From: Amycolatopsis lexingtonensis
GTDB lineage: Bacteria; Actinomycetota; Actinomycetes; Mycobacteriales; Pseudonocardiaceae
Assembly: GCF_014873755.1 (NCBI RefSeq)
Contig: NZ_JADBEG010000001.1
Span: 6,484,501 to 6,548,500, forward strand
Direction: 5' to 3'
Length of the DNA: 64,000 nucleotides
Under the pieces are notes generated by a model. The model did no database searches. It saw only the letters and a list, made by a program, of their open reading frames with translations, and had not been told where the DNA came from. A program made the translations under genes and the position numbers. Positions 50,549 to 58,147 of this stretch are shown here, piece after piece. Each line of letters starts with the position of its first letter. Position 1 is the stretch's first letter.

Positions 50549-51156
50549 CAGCGGCTCCCAGGCTCATCCCGCTGCGGGTTTTCGGCCGCGCGGCGCCGGC
50601 GGTGCCAGTTGGCGGGGTGGTTCCAGCGGCTGCGGGCTTCGGCTTCGCTCATCGGGCTCGGCGGCGTTTGCGGCTCGGCGGCTTCCTCGCGACCAACGCT
50701 GGACGCGTGGTTCCAGCGGTTGCGGGCCTCTGCCTCGCCCATCGGCGAGTTGGCGTCCTCCGCCCTACGACCGGCGTTGGACGGGTGGTTCCAGCGGCTA
50801 CGGGCTTCCGCCTCGCTCATCGGCGGCTCGGCGGCTTCCTCCCGACGACCGGCGTTGGACGGGTGGTTCCGGCGACTACGGGCCTCCGCCTCGCTCATCG
50901 GACGAGTCCGGGGGCCGCTGAGGCGGCAGCCGTTCTCCCGCGACGGGCGGGGCAGCGGGATCACCACCGCCAAGCCAGCGTCGTCGTCGGGCGCGGCTTC
51001 GGTGTGCGGCAGGTGCCCCTGGACCTGCCAGCGGTCCGCCGGGTGATGGTCGCGCGTTTCGTCCGGGGCCGGGATCTCCCGGAGCCAGCGGGGCTCGGCG
51101 GTTTCCGGCTCGGCTCGCAGCCAGTCGCGCAGGCGTCGTGCGTAGTCCTCGTCCAT
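50548..51156 (-). CDS. Tandem-repeat protein inside the SOS mutasome operon
   Basis: This 202-aa protein starts at ATG 51156, two bp after the imuB stop, and overlaps dnaE2 by one base. Residues 1-80 are charged and unstructured-looking (MDEDYARRLRDWLRAEPETA; WQVQGHLPHTE). Residues ~86-185 hold four copies of P-M-S-E-A-E-A-R-S-R-W-N-H-P, starting at M87, M113, M139 and M169 (spacing 26, 26, 30). There is no enzyme motif, signal or TM helix. The position predicts a role in ImuB/DnaE2 assembly or in recruiting another partner. I recognise no named family. Confidence 0.75.
   Translation of the reverse strand: MDEDYARRLRDWLRAEPETAEPRWLREIPAPDETRDHHPADRWQVQGHLPHTEAAPDDDAGLAVVIPLPRPSRENGCRLSGPRTRPMSEAEARSRRNHPSNAGRREEAAEPPMSEAEARSRWNHPSNAGRRAEDANSPMGEAEARNRWNHASSVGREEAAEPQTPPSPMSEAEARSRWNHPANWHRRRRAAENPQRDEPGSR
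50605..50901. repeat. Four in-frame tandem DNA repeats
   Basis: Four imperfect copies of a unit around GGGTGGTTCCAGCGGCT...CTCATCGG end near 50655, 50745, 50823 and 50901, spaced 90, 78 and 78 bp. All spacings are multiples of three, so repeat number can change without breaking the frame. The two rightmost copies are most alike. Confidence 0.85.
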
Positions 51157-51158
51157 GC

Positions 51159-52766
51159 TCAGTCGTACACTCCCTCGACCGTCCACAGTGGATTTTCCGT
51201 GCCCGCGCAGTGCACGAGCACCGCCTCGGGTGGCTCGTCGCCCTCGCCGGCGAGCACCAGCTGGAGCCGGGCGCGGCGGGGGCCCGGGTGGCGGCGGTCC
51301 GGCGTCAGCGGCCACGGGCCCGCCCAGCCCACGACCTTCCGGCGCGTGCCGCCCGCGATCGTCAGGTCGCACGGGGGTGCCGTGAGCCGGTCGCGGGTTG
51401 TGAGGCCCACGCCTCGGCCGTCGGCGTCGAAGACCTGGGCGGGGACCGGGCGGTCCAGGACCGTCGCCGGGGACGGGGCGGGCAGCCGGCCCGGCCAGGT
51501 CGCGTCCGGCGGGTTCGTGCGCTCGCGGGGGTCGCCCCACGGCACCAGGCGGACGCGGCCCGCGGGGTCGCGGCCACCGTCGAGCAGGGGCGTGAGCACG
51601 CCCTCGGGCCCCAGGAGGCCCTGGACGCGGACGAACGCGCGGGCCGCTCGCTCGTCTTCCTCGTCGGAGCCGCCGTTCTGCCAGAGGTCGAGCTGCAGCG
51701 ACCGGCCTTCGACCGTCTCCTCCGGTTCGAGGCGCAGCCGCACCACGCCGGACGTCGGGCGCTGGCCCTGTGGCGCGCGAAGCCAGCCCTCGAACTGCCA
51801 GCGGACGCGGTCGGCGACGCCCGCCGGGGTCAGCGGTTCGGCGCAGCGCCACACGCGGCCGAGGTGTTCGCCGTCTTCGGTGACCGCGTGGATGCCGAGG
51901 CGGGTGCAGGCCAGGCCGTGCCCGGCGAGGGCCGCGCAGAACCGCGTCGCGAGGCCCTTCGCGAGGAACGCGGCGACATCGACCCGCTCGACGACCGGGT
52001 CGAACTCCTCGGTCAGCGTCAGCTCCGGCGGCGGGCGACGGCGCAGTGGCGGCCGTTCGGAGCGGCCACGCGCCAGGCGGTGGGCGAGCAGGCCGGCCGT
52101 GCCGAACCGGTTGGCGACGTCGCGCTCCGGCAGTTCGGCGAACGCGCCGAGCGTCTTCAGGCCGAGGCGGCGCAGCAGGTCGACGAGCTCCGCGCGTTCG
52201 GCGCCGGGCTGGTCGAGCTCGGTGACCGGCAGCGGCGCGAGGAACTCGGCGACGCGCCCGGGCTCGACGAACTCCCCGCAGCGGGCGGCGAGCGTCGCGG
52301 CGAAGAGCCCCTCGGCGATCCCGACCTGGCATTCGACGCCGGCCGCGGCCGAGACCTCGTCGACGAGCCGCTCGACGAGCGCGTGTTCGCCGCCGAAGTA
52401 GGGAGCGGCGCCGTCGACGGGCACCGCGACGAGCCCCGGCCGCACGACTTCGACGCCGACGACGAGCGCCTCGACCGCCCGCGCGACGGGCTCGAAGAGC
52501 CGCGCGTCGCGTCCGTCGTCCGCGGCGAAGACGACGAGTTCGGGACAGTTCGACTGCGCCTCCCGCCGCCGCATCCCCCGCCGGATCCGGCTCCGGCGCG
52601 CGACGGCGTTGCAGGCGACGACCCGGTTCGCGCTGAAGACGGCCGCGGGTTCGGTGACGGGGGTACCCGCGACGGCCGCGGCGGCGACCGCGGGCCAGTC
52701 CGGGCACCAGAGGACGAGCATCCGGGCGGGGGTGTCGGCGGTGCCGCGCTGGGCTGGGACGGTCAT
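51159..52766 (-). CDS. imuB: ImuB, inactive Y-family polymerase-like mutasome protein
   Basis: This 535-aa protein starts at ATG 52766. The N-terminus (MLVLWCPDWPAVAAAAV) aligns with Y-family polymerases but lacks the catalytic Asp of DxDxFF, and the SxDE palm motif reads PVDGAAP, so polymerase activity is not expected. It retains the little-finger/HhH region (LLRRLGLKTLGAFAELPERDVANRFG). In mycobacteria ImuB bridges ImuA', DnaE2 and the beta clamp. It sits between imuA' and the repeat protein on one strand. Confidence 0.93.
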   Translation of the reverse strand: MTVPAQRGTADTPARMLVLWCPDWPAVAAAAVAGTPVTEPAAVFSANRVVACNAVARRSRIRRGMRRREAQSNCPELVVFAADDGRDARLFEPVARAVEALVVGVEVVRPGLVAVPVDGAAPYFGGEHALVERLVDEVSAAAGVECQVGIAEGLFAATLAARCGEFVEPGRVAEFLAPLPVTELDQPGAERAELVDLLRRLGLKTLGAFAELPERDVANRFGTAGLLAHRLARGRSERPPLRRRPPPELTLTEEFDPVVERVDVAAFLAKGLATRFCAALAGHGLACTRLGIHAVTEDGEHLGRVWRCAEPLTPAGVADRVRWQFEGWLRAPQGQRPTSGVVRLRLEPEETVEGRSLQLDLWQNGGSDEEDERAARAFVRVQGLLGPEGVLTPLLDGGRDPAGRVRLVPWGDPRERTNPPDATWPGRLPAPSPATVLDRPVPAQVFDADGRGVGLTTRDRLTAPPCDLTIAGGTRRKVVGWAGPWPLTPDRRHPGPRRARLQLVLAGEGDEPPEAVLVHCAGTENPLWTVEGVYD

Positions 52767-52845
52767 GCGACCGCCGCCGGGAATCGCTTCAGCGCACCGA
52801 GGCGCCACTCGGGCAAGACCGTCCGAACCGGACGCAAGGCACCAC

Positions 52846-53544
52846 TCATGCCGTCGCCTCTACGCCGACTTCCACGCTGCTGACCACCGGGGCCACCCCG
52901 CCCTCCGGGCCGGGCAACAGCAGCTCCGTAGATACCGGACGGGCGGCGGACCCTCGCCCGTGGACGCGGATCGCCGCTCGACGTTGCCGCAGGTGGCCGT
53001 AGCCCTCCTCCGGGCCCGTCCACGCCTCACGGCGGCACGACAGCTCGACGTCCGCTCCCGGCCAAGCCCCCGACGTCAGCAGCACAGCTCCGCGATGGCG
53101 GGCACGCGCCGATAGGCGCCGGGCCACCGAGGGCAGCACCGTCTCCGAATGGACCGCCACCACGTCCACGCCGTCGAGCAGCGCCGCCACCACCGCCGGG
53201 AACTCCGCGGCCGGGCGGGGAACCAGGGCCAGCCGGGACAGGTTCGCTCCGTGCTCGGCCGCTGCCGCCAGCCCCAGGGACGGCATGCCGACCACCGCCG
53301 CCCACGAACCCGACGCCGTGGCCGGGGCGAGGAGGGCGAGCAGCAGCGATGTCGAGCCGTGGACCGCCACCGTGCTCCCGCGCCGGAGCCCGGCGGCGGG
53401 CAGCAGCCCGGCCAGTGCCGGGGCGACCGGGAGCACCCTTCCCGTCGCCCGCGCACGCTCGGCCTGCGCCGCCACCCGGCTCGCCGTGCTGACCCCGGGC
53501 AGGGCCGCCAGCCGGGCCACCGGCGGCTCCACCACAGCGGTCAC
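52846..53544 (-). CDS. imuA': ImuA'-like (RecA-fold) mutasome accessory protein
   Basis: This ~232-aa protein uses GTG 53544, seven to eight nt after GGGGAGG; GTG 53553 is in the same frame but too close to that site. It has a degenerate RecA-like core (LLPAAGLRRGSTVAVHGSTSLLLALLAPA) without a clean Walker A lysine, then VVGMPSLGLAAAAEHGANLSRLALV and a variable tail. In M. tuberculosis ImuA' (Rv3395c) precedes imuB and is required for SOS mutagenesis. A perfect LexA box lies 100 bp upstream. Confidence 0.88.
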   Translation of the reverse strand: MTAVVEPPVARLAALPGVSTASRVAAQAERARATGRVLPVAPALAGLLPAAGLRRGSTVAVHGSTSLLLALLAPATASGSWAAVVGMPSLGLAAAAEHGANLSRLALVPRPAAEFPAVVAALLDGVDVVAVHSETVLPSVARRLSARARHRGAVLLTSGAWPGADVELSCRREAWTGPEEGYGHLRQRRAAIRVHGRGSAARPVSTELLLPGPEGGVAPVVSSVEVGVEATA

Positions 53545-53643
53545 CGCACGCACCTCCCCACCACGGACTGGGCCGGCGGTCGGGCCTCTCCCAAAACGCG
53601 ACCGACGGCACTGGTCCGCCGCGGGGAAGGCGGCGGCACTACG

Positions 53644-53659
53644 TCGAACACGTGTTCGA
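53644..53659. promoter_or_regulatory. LexA binding site (SOS box)
   Basis: TCGAAC-ACGT-GTTCGA is an exact match to the actinobacterial SOS box TCGAAC-N4-GTTCGA, extended by G/C to an 18-bp palindrome. It is 100 bp upstream of imuA' and 112 bp upstream of the divergent GNAT gene, so it should control the mutasome operon and could affect both. Confidence 0.92.
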
Positions 53660-53770
53660 CATGAACCATGAAACCGCGAACCGGAACCCCTGTCAAGTCA
53701 CCCACAAGCGGCGTCCTCACCACCACAAACCAGTTGCCCGGGCCGCGGCGGAACAACTAGACAGACCCGC

Positions 53771-54232
53771 GTGGAGCTCACCGACGCCCGGCCCGAAGAC
53801 GCACCGGAACTGCTGGTCCTGCAACGCTGCTGCTGGGTCCAGGAAGCCCTCCTGAACGACACCCTCGCCATCCCCGCGCTGCACGAATCCCTCGAAGACG
53901 TGCGCGACTGGACCAAGACCTGGTCGGCTTGGACCCTGCGGGAGGACCACCGCCTGATCGGCGCCGTCCGCGCCCGGCTCGAAGCCGACCGCTGGGAACT
54001 CGGCAGGCTGATGGTCGCCCCCGACTTCGCCGGACGGGGGCTCGGCCGCCGCCTCCTCGCGCACGCCGAGGCGCAGGCGCCCACCGAGGCCCGCCGGTTC
54101 GCCCTCTTCACCGGGGCCCGCAGCACCCGCAACATCACGATGTACCAGCGGGCGGGCTACCGGCTGACCGACGCACCCGAAGCCGGCGGCCACATCGCGG
54201 GCGCCGTCTACCTGGAGAAGGACCGCCAATAA
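53771..54232 (+). CDS. GNAT-family N-acetyltransferase
   Basis: This 153-aa protein starts at GTG 53771. The acetyl-CoA motif is LMVAPDFAGRGLGRRLLAHAE (R/Q-x-x-G-x-G/A), with the C-terminal YQRAGYRLTD segment typical of GNATs. Substrate is unknown. It is divergent from imuA', with the LexA box between, so SOS control is possible but unproven. Confidence 0.9.
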   Translation: MELTDARPEDAPELLVLQRCCWVQEALLNDTLAIPALHESLEDVRDWTKTWSAWTLREDHRLIGAVRARLEADRWELGRLMVAPDFAGRGLGRRLLAHAEAQAPTEARRFALFTGARSTRNITMYQRAGYRLTDAPEAGGHIAGAVYLEKDRQ

Positions 54233-54296
54233 CCCGGTCCGCCCACCCCGCGCCACGGCGTCGGCTAGATTGCCCGGTGGACTTTGGGGGGTGGCG

Positions 54297-55055
54297 ATGA
54301 CCGAACGGCGGAGACGGCCGGTCTTGTGGATCGTCGGCGCGCTCGTCGCGGCGGGCGCGGTGCTCGCCGTCGTGCTGACCGCCGGTGGCGGGGTGCCCGG
54401 CGCCACGGCCGCGGCCCCGGGACCGACGACCATGGGCGCGGAGTGGCGGTCCTTCCGCGCCGACGTCACCGGGATCCGCCCCGGGCCGGACGAAACCACC
54501 CTGTTCGTGCAGGTCGCGCTGCCCGGCAAGGACCCCGGCTGCGTCCGGGAGCCGCGGATCGAGCAGCTCGTCGAGGCGAAGACCGACATCCGCGCCGACG
54601 TCGTCTATTCGACCCGGCCCGCGGCGGGCGGCTGCCAGGACAAGGTGCCCGCCGAGCTGCGGCTGACCACGTCCGCGCCGGTCGCCGACCGGACCGTGAT
54701 CCTCAACGCCGACACCGGCAACGCCTGGCACAAGCTCGGCGCCGGCTGGGGCCACTGCGACCGCCAGGGCACCTGCGCGCCGCCCGCCGACCACTGCGAC
54801 CCCGCGTGGATCGGCGCCGCGGTGTCCGCCGCGGGCGCCGAGAGCGCCGGGACCACCCGCGCCTGCGACCCGGCCTGGCTGGTCGTCGACCTCCTGGTCC
54901 GGCAGACCGAAGCGCCGACCCGCACCGCTTTCCGCTGGGGCGACGGCGGCTGGACGTCGTTCGCGCAGACGAAGTCCGCCGGCTGCGCGGAAATCCGGGC
55001 GGCCGACCCGAAGTTCCCGGCCGCGCTCTGCAAGGCGCTGCCCGCGCCCGCCTAG
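54297..55055 (+). CDS. Membrane-anchored or secreted protein of unknown function
   Basis: This 252-aa protein starts at ATG 54297 behind GGGGGG. A basic N-terminus plus TM helix (RRRRPVLWIVGALVAAGAVLAVVL) leads into an Ala/Pro/Gly linker and an exported domain with about nine Cys (GCVRE, GGCQDK, GHCDRQGTC, DHCDPAW, RACDPAW), likely disulfide-bonded. No catalytic motif recognised. Its stop shares CTAG with the convergent gene. Confidence 0.72.
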   Translation: MTERRRRPVLWIVGALVAAGAVLAVVLTAGGGVPGATAAAPGPTTMGAEWRSFRADVTGIRPGPDETTLFVQVALPGKDPGCVREPRIEQLVEAKTDIRADVVYSTRPAAGGCQDKVPAELRLTTSAPVADRTVILNADTGNAWHKLGAGWGHCDRQGTCAPPADHCDPAWIGAAVSAAGAESAGTTRACDPAWLVVDLLVRQTEAPTRTAFRWGDGGWTSFAQTKSAGCAEIRAADPKFPAALCKALPAPA

Positions 55056-55813
55056 CGCGGCAGCTTCTTGACGACCTCGGCGCCGATCGCCTTCACCGTC
55101 GCGTCGGAGTCCTCCTGCGGCATCGGCGAGTTCGAGAAGAACCCCTTGTCCCAGCCGGAAACCTCGACCGTGACCAGGTTCGCGCCCGCGAGCACGTGCA
55201 GCTCGGCCCCGCTGAACGCGCTCTTGGTGACCAGGCGGACCAGCGCCGCCTTGTCGCCGATGCCGGGCACGGCGATCGGCGCACCTTCCGGCTTCGGCGA
55301 CAGGAAGTTGTCCTTCGCCTGCCGCTCCGCGTCTTCGCCGGAGTACTCGACGACGCGGACGTTCAGGGTCGCGTCGCGGACGTTCTCATCGGGGCCCGGC
55401 TTGAAGCCGCAGCCGATCTGCTTCAAGCCGGGCAACGTGTCGCCGCTGTCCGGGTTGCCGCCGACGTAGCTCGGGAACCCGGCCTTTTCCAGCACCGGCG
55501 CCGGGATCGCGCACTCCGCGGCCGGCGCCACCGAACTCGGCGCCTTGCCCGTGCTCGCGTAGTAGTCGCTCGCGAAGATGCCCAGCGGGATGCCCGCGCC
55601 GAGCAGCACGACGACGCCGCCGATGACCCCCAAGACCAGCCCGGTGCGCTTCTTCTTCGGCGGCGGCATCGGCGCGCCGTACCCGGGCGGCGGATACCCC
55701 TGCTGCGGCGGGTAACCCGGCTGCTGCGGGTAACCCGGCGGTGGGTACCCGGGCTGCTGCGGATGGCCCGGGTACCCCTGCTGACCCTGTCCGTACTGCG
55801 GCGGTTGCTGCAT
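55052..55813 (-). CDS. Membrane protein with Pro/Gln/Tyr-rich cytoplasmic N-terminus and extracytoplasmic domain
   Basis: This 253-aa protein uses ATG 55813 behind GGAGGG. The first ~60 residues repeat PGYPPQQ-like units (QQPGYPPPGYPQQPGYPPQQ). A TM helix (TGLVLGVIGGVVVLLGAGIPLGIFA) is followed by an exported ~170-aa domain containing CAIPAPVLEKAGF and IGCGFKPG, which resembles DUF3558-type lipoprotein domains (two conserved Cys). Function unknown. Confidence 0.75.
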   Translation of the reverse strand: MQQPPQYGQGQQGYPGHPQQPGYPPPGYPQQPGYPPQQGYPPPGYGAPMPPPKKKRTGLVLGVIGGVVVLLGAGIPLGIFASDYYASTGKAPSSVAPAAECAIPAPVLEKAGFPSYVGGNPDSGDTLPGLKQIGCGFKPGPDENVRDATLNVRVVEYSGEDAERQAKDNFLSPKPEGAPIAVPGIGDKAALVRLVTKSAFSGAELHVLAGANLVTVEVSGWDKGFFSNSPMPQEDSDATVKAIGAEVVKKLPR

Positions 55814-55849
55814 CGAGCCCTCCCTCTCGAAGCGCGGGGTCGCTGACAT

Positions 55850-55895
55850 CCGGGGCTTCGCCCCGGGGCCGGGGGCTCCGCCACCCGGAGCCCCC
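55850..55895. terminator. Double hairpin after purH
   Basis: CCGGGGC-TTC-GCCCCGG (55850-55866) and GGGGGCTCCG-CCACC-CGGAGCCCCC (55871-55895) stand side by side just beyond the purH stop (minus strand). Tandem GC hairpins of this kind are common transcription ends in actinomycetes. Confidence 0.8.
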
Positions 55896-55903
55896 GAAAG
55901 CGG

Positions 55904-57463
55904 TCAATGCGCGAAGTGGCGCGTCCCCGTCAGGTACATGGTGACGCCCGCCTTCTCCGCGGCCGCGATGACCTCGGCGTCGCGGACCGAGCCACCGGGC
56001 TGCACGATCGCGCGGACACCCGCCTCGACCAGCACCTCCAGGCCGTCCGGGAACGGGAAGAACGCGTCCGACGCGCCGACCGAGCCCTTGGCCCGGTCGC
56101 CCGCCCGCGCGACCGCGAGCCGCGATGAGTCGACGCGGTTGACCTGGCCCATGCCGACGCCGACGGTCGCGCCGTCGGCGGCCAGCAGGATCGCGTTCGA
56201 CTTGACCGCGCGCAGCGAGCGCCACGCGAACTCGAGGTCGCGCAGGGTCTGCTCGTCGGCCGGGGCGCCGGTGGCGAGCTGCCACGACGCCGGGTCGTCA
56301 CCCGGCGCGTCGATCGCGTCGGCGGTCTGCAGCAGCACGCCGCCGGAGATCGGGCGGAACTCGATGGCCGACGCCGGGGCCGCGGGCAGCTTGAGCAGCC
56401 GGATGTTCTTCTTGCGCTGCAGGATCTCCAGCGCTTCGGCGTCGAAGTCCGGGGCCAGCACGACCTCGGTGAAGACCTTCTCGATCTGCTCGGCCGCCTC
56501 GCGGGTGACCGGCCGGTTCGTCGCGATGACGCCGCCGTAGGCCGAAACCGGGTCGCACGCGTGCGCCTTGCGGTGCGCCTCGGCGATGTCCGCGCCGACC
56601 GCGATGCCGCACGGGTTGGCGTGCTTGATGATCGCGACGGCGGGCTCGGCGAAGTCGAACGCGGCGCGGCGCGCGGCGTCGGTGTCGACGTAGTTGTTGT
56701 AGGACATGGCCTTGCCGTGCAACTGCTCGGCGTGCGCCAGGCCCGGGCGGTCGCTCTTGTACAGCGCGGCCTTCTGGTGCGGGTTCTCGCCGTAGCGCAG
56801 GACGTCGGCGCGTTCCCAGGTGGCGCCGAGGAAGTCCGGGAAGCCGGCGTCGTCCGCGGGCGCGTACGAGCTGGCGAACCACGAGGCGACGGCCGTGTCG
56901 TACGCCGCCGTGTGCGCGTACGCCTGAGCCGCGAGCCGCTTGCGGTCCTCGAAGTCGAAGCCGCCGTCGGCGACGCGCTCGAGCACCCAGCCGTAGCGGG
57001 CCGGGTCGACGACGACCGCGACGCTGCCGTGGTTCTTCGCCGCCGCGCGGACCATGGCCGGGCCGCCGATGTCGATGTTCTCGACGCAGTCTTCGGGGCT
57101 CGCGCCGGACGCGACGGTCTGCGCGAACGGGTACAGGTTCACCACGAGCAGGTCGAACGCCGCGATGTCGAGCTTGCGCAGCTGCTCGACGTGGTCGGGG
57201 TTGCCCTGGTCGGCCAGCAGGCCGGCGTGCACGCGCGGGTGCAGCGTCTTGACGCGCCCGTCCAGCGACTCCGGGAAGCCGGTGACCTCTTCGACCGGCG
57301 TGACCGGGACCCCCGCGTCGGCGATGACCTTCGCCGTGCCGCCGGTGGAGACGATCTCGACGCCGGCCGCGTGCAGGCCGGTCGCGAGGTCCAGCAGGCC
57401 CGCCTTGTCCGAGACGCCGATCAGCGCCCGGCGGACCGGACGCCGTCCCAGGTCAGTGCTCAC
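55904..57463 (-). CDS. purH: Bifunctional AICAR transformylase / IMP cyclohydrolase
   Basis: This 519-aa enzyme performs the last two steps of IMP synthesis. The N-terminal IMP cyclohydrolase domain shows [41 protein letters not shown]. The C-terminal transformylase has [23 protein letters not shown] and [13 protein letters not shown]. The start is GTG 57463, which lies 11 bp inside the purN 3' end, so translation is coupled. purN-purH order is as in Mtb Rv0956-Rv0957. Confidence 0.97.
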   Translation of the reverse strand: MSTDLGRRPVRRALIGVSDKAGLLDLATGLHAAGVEIVSTGGTAKVIADAGVPVTPVEEVTGFPESLDGRVKTLHPRVHAGLLADQGNPDHVEQLRKLDIAAFDLLVVNLYPFAQTVASGASPEDCVENIDIGGPAMVRAAAKNHGSVAVVVDPARYGWVLERVADGGFDFEDRKRLAAQAYAHTAAYDTAVASWFASSYAPADDAGFPDFLGATWERADVLRYGENPHQKAALYKSDRPGLAHAEQLHGKAMSYNNYVDTDAARRAAFDFAEPAVAIIKHANPCGIAVGADIAEAHRKAHACDPVSAYGGVIATNRPVTREAAEQIEKVFTEVVLAPDFDAEALEILQRKKNIRLLKLPAAPASAIEFRPISGGVLLQTADAIDAPGDDPASWQLATGAPADEQTLRDLEFAWRSLRAVKSNAILLAADGATVGVGMGQVNRVDSSRLAVARAGDRAKGSVGASDAFFPFPDGLEVLVEAGVRAIVQPGGSVRDAEVIAAAEKAGVTMYLTGTRHFAH

Positions 57464-58052
57464 GAAATGTCACCTTTCGTCCGTCCACGGTGCAGCCACC
57501 GCGGCCGAGTCGCTCGATCGTTTCCACCAGCAGCCTGCGTTCGACGGCCTTGATCCGTTCGTGCAGGACGTCTTCGGTGTCGTCGTGCTCCACGACGACG
57601 GCTTCCTGGGCGATGATCGGCCCGGTGTCGACCCCGGCGTCCGCGAAGTGCACGGTCGAACCGGTGACCTTGACCCCGGCCTCCAGCGCGTCGCGGACCG
57701 CGTGCATCCCGGGGAACGACGGGAGCAGCGCCGGGTGCGTGTTGACCACGGTGAACCGGCCGAGGAACTGCTCGCCGAGGATCTTCATGAACCCGGCGGA
57801 GACGACGAGGTCGGGCTGGTACGCCGCGACGGCCTCGGTCAGCGCCTTGTCCCAGGCGGCCCGGTCGGGGTGGTCGGCGACGCGGACGGCGAACGACGGG
57901 ACGCTGAGCCGCTCGGCGCGGGTGAGGGCTTCGATGCCGGTGCGGTCGGCGCCGACGGCGACGACCTTGGCCGGGAAGCCGGACCGGCCGGTGGCGTCCA
58001 GCACCGCCTGCAGGAGGGTGCCGGAGCCCGACGCGAGCACGACGAGCTTCAC
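57453..58052 (-). CDS. purN: Phosphoribosylglycinamide formyltransferase (GAR transformylase)
   Basis: The protein is ~199 aa if started at GTG 58052 ([18 protein letters not shown]). The frame stays open to TTG 58145. CTG 58082 has a good AAGGAG six nt upstream, so the start is uncertain. The enzyme uses formyl-THF to make FGAR. Catalytic residues are in [14 protein letters not shown] (Asn, His) and [16 protein letters not shown] (Asp). It overlaps purH by 11 bp. Confidence 0.94.
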   Translation of the reverse strand: MKLVVLASGSGTLLQAVLDATGRSGFPAKVVAVGADRTGIEALTRAERLSVPSFAVRVADHPDRAAWDKALTEAVAAYQPDLVVSAGFMKILGEQFLGRFTVVNTHPALLPSFPGMHAVRDALEAGVKVTGSTVHFADAGVDTGPIIAQEAVVVEHDDTEDVLHERIKAVERRLLVETIERLGRGGCTVDGRKVTFREH

Positions 58053-58147
58053 CGGAGTGGGCAGCTCCAACCGTTGAGACAGAGCGGGCTCCTTGCCGCG
58101 GGCGGTGCGCAGCCGGGCGCACGGCGCTTCACCAGGTCGCGTCAACC

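Noticed and set aside
46593..50567. A 1324-codon open frame overlapping dnaE2 on the same strand
   Set aside because: Composition is Arg/Pro/Gly-rich and shadow-like; the dnaE2 frame shows PHP and palm motifs throughout.
50605..50901. CRISPR-like or satellite repeat array
   Set aside because: Units are in frame, directly repeated without spacers of constant unique sequence, and encode a conserved peptide motif. They are coding tandem repeats.
53771..55055. A mobile element at the synteny junction
   Set aside because: No transposase, integrase, target-site duplication or tRNA gene is visible; the genes have normal high-GC composition.
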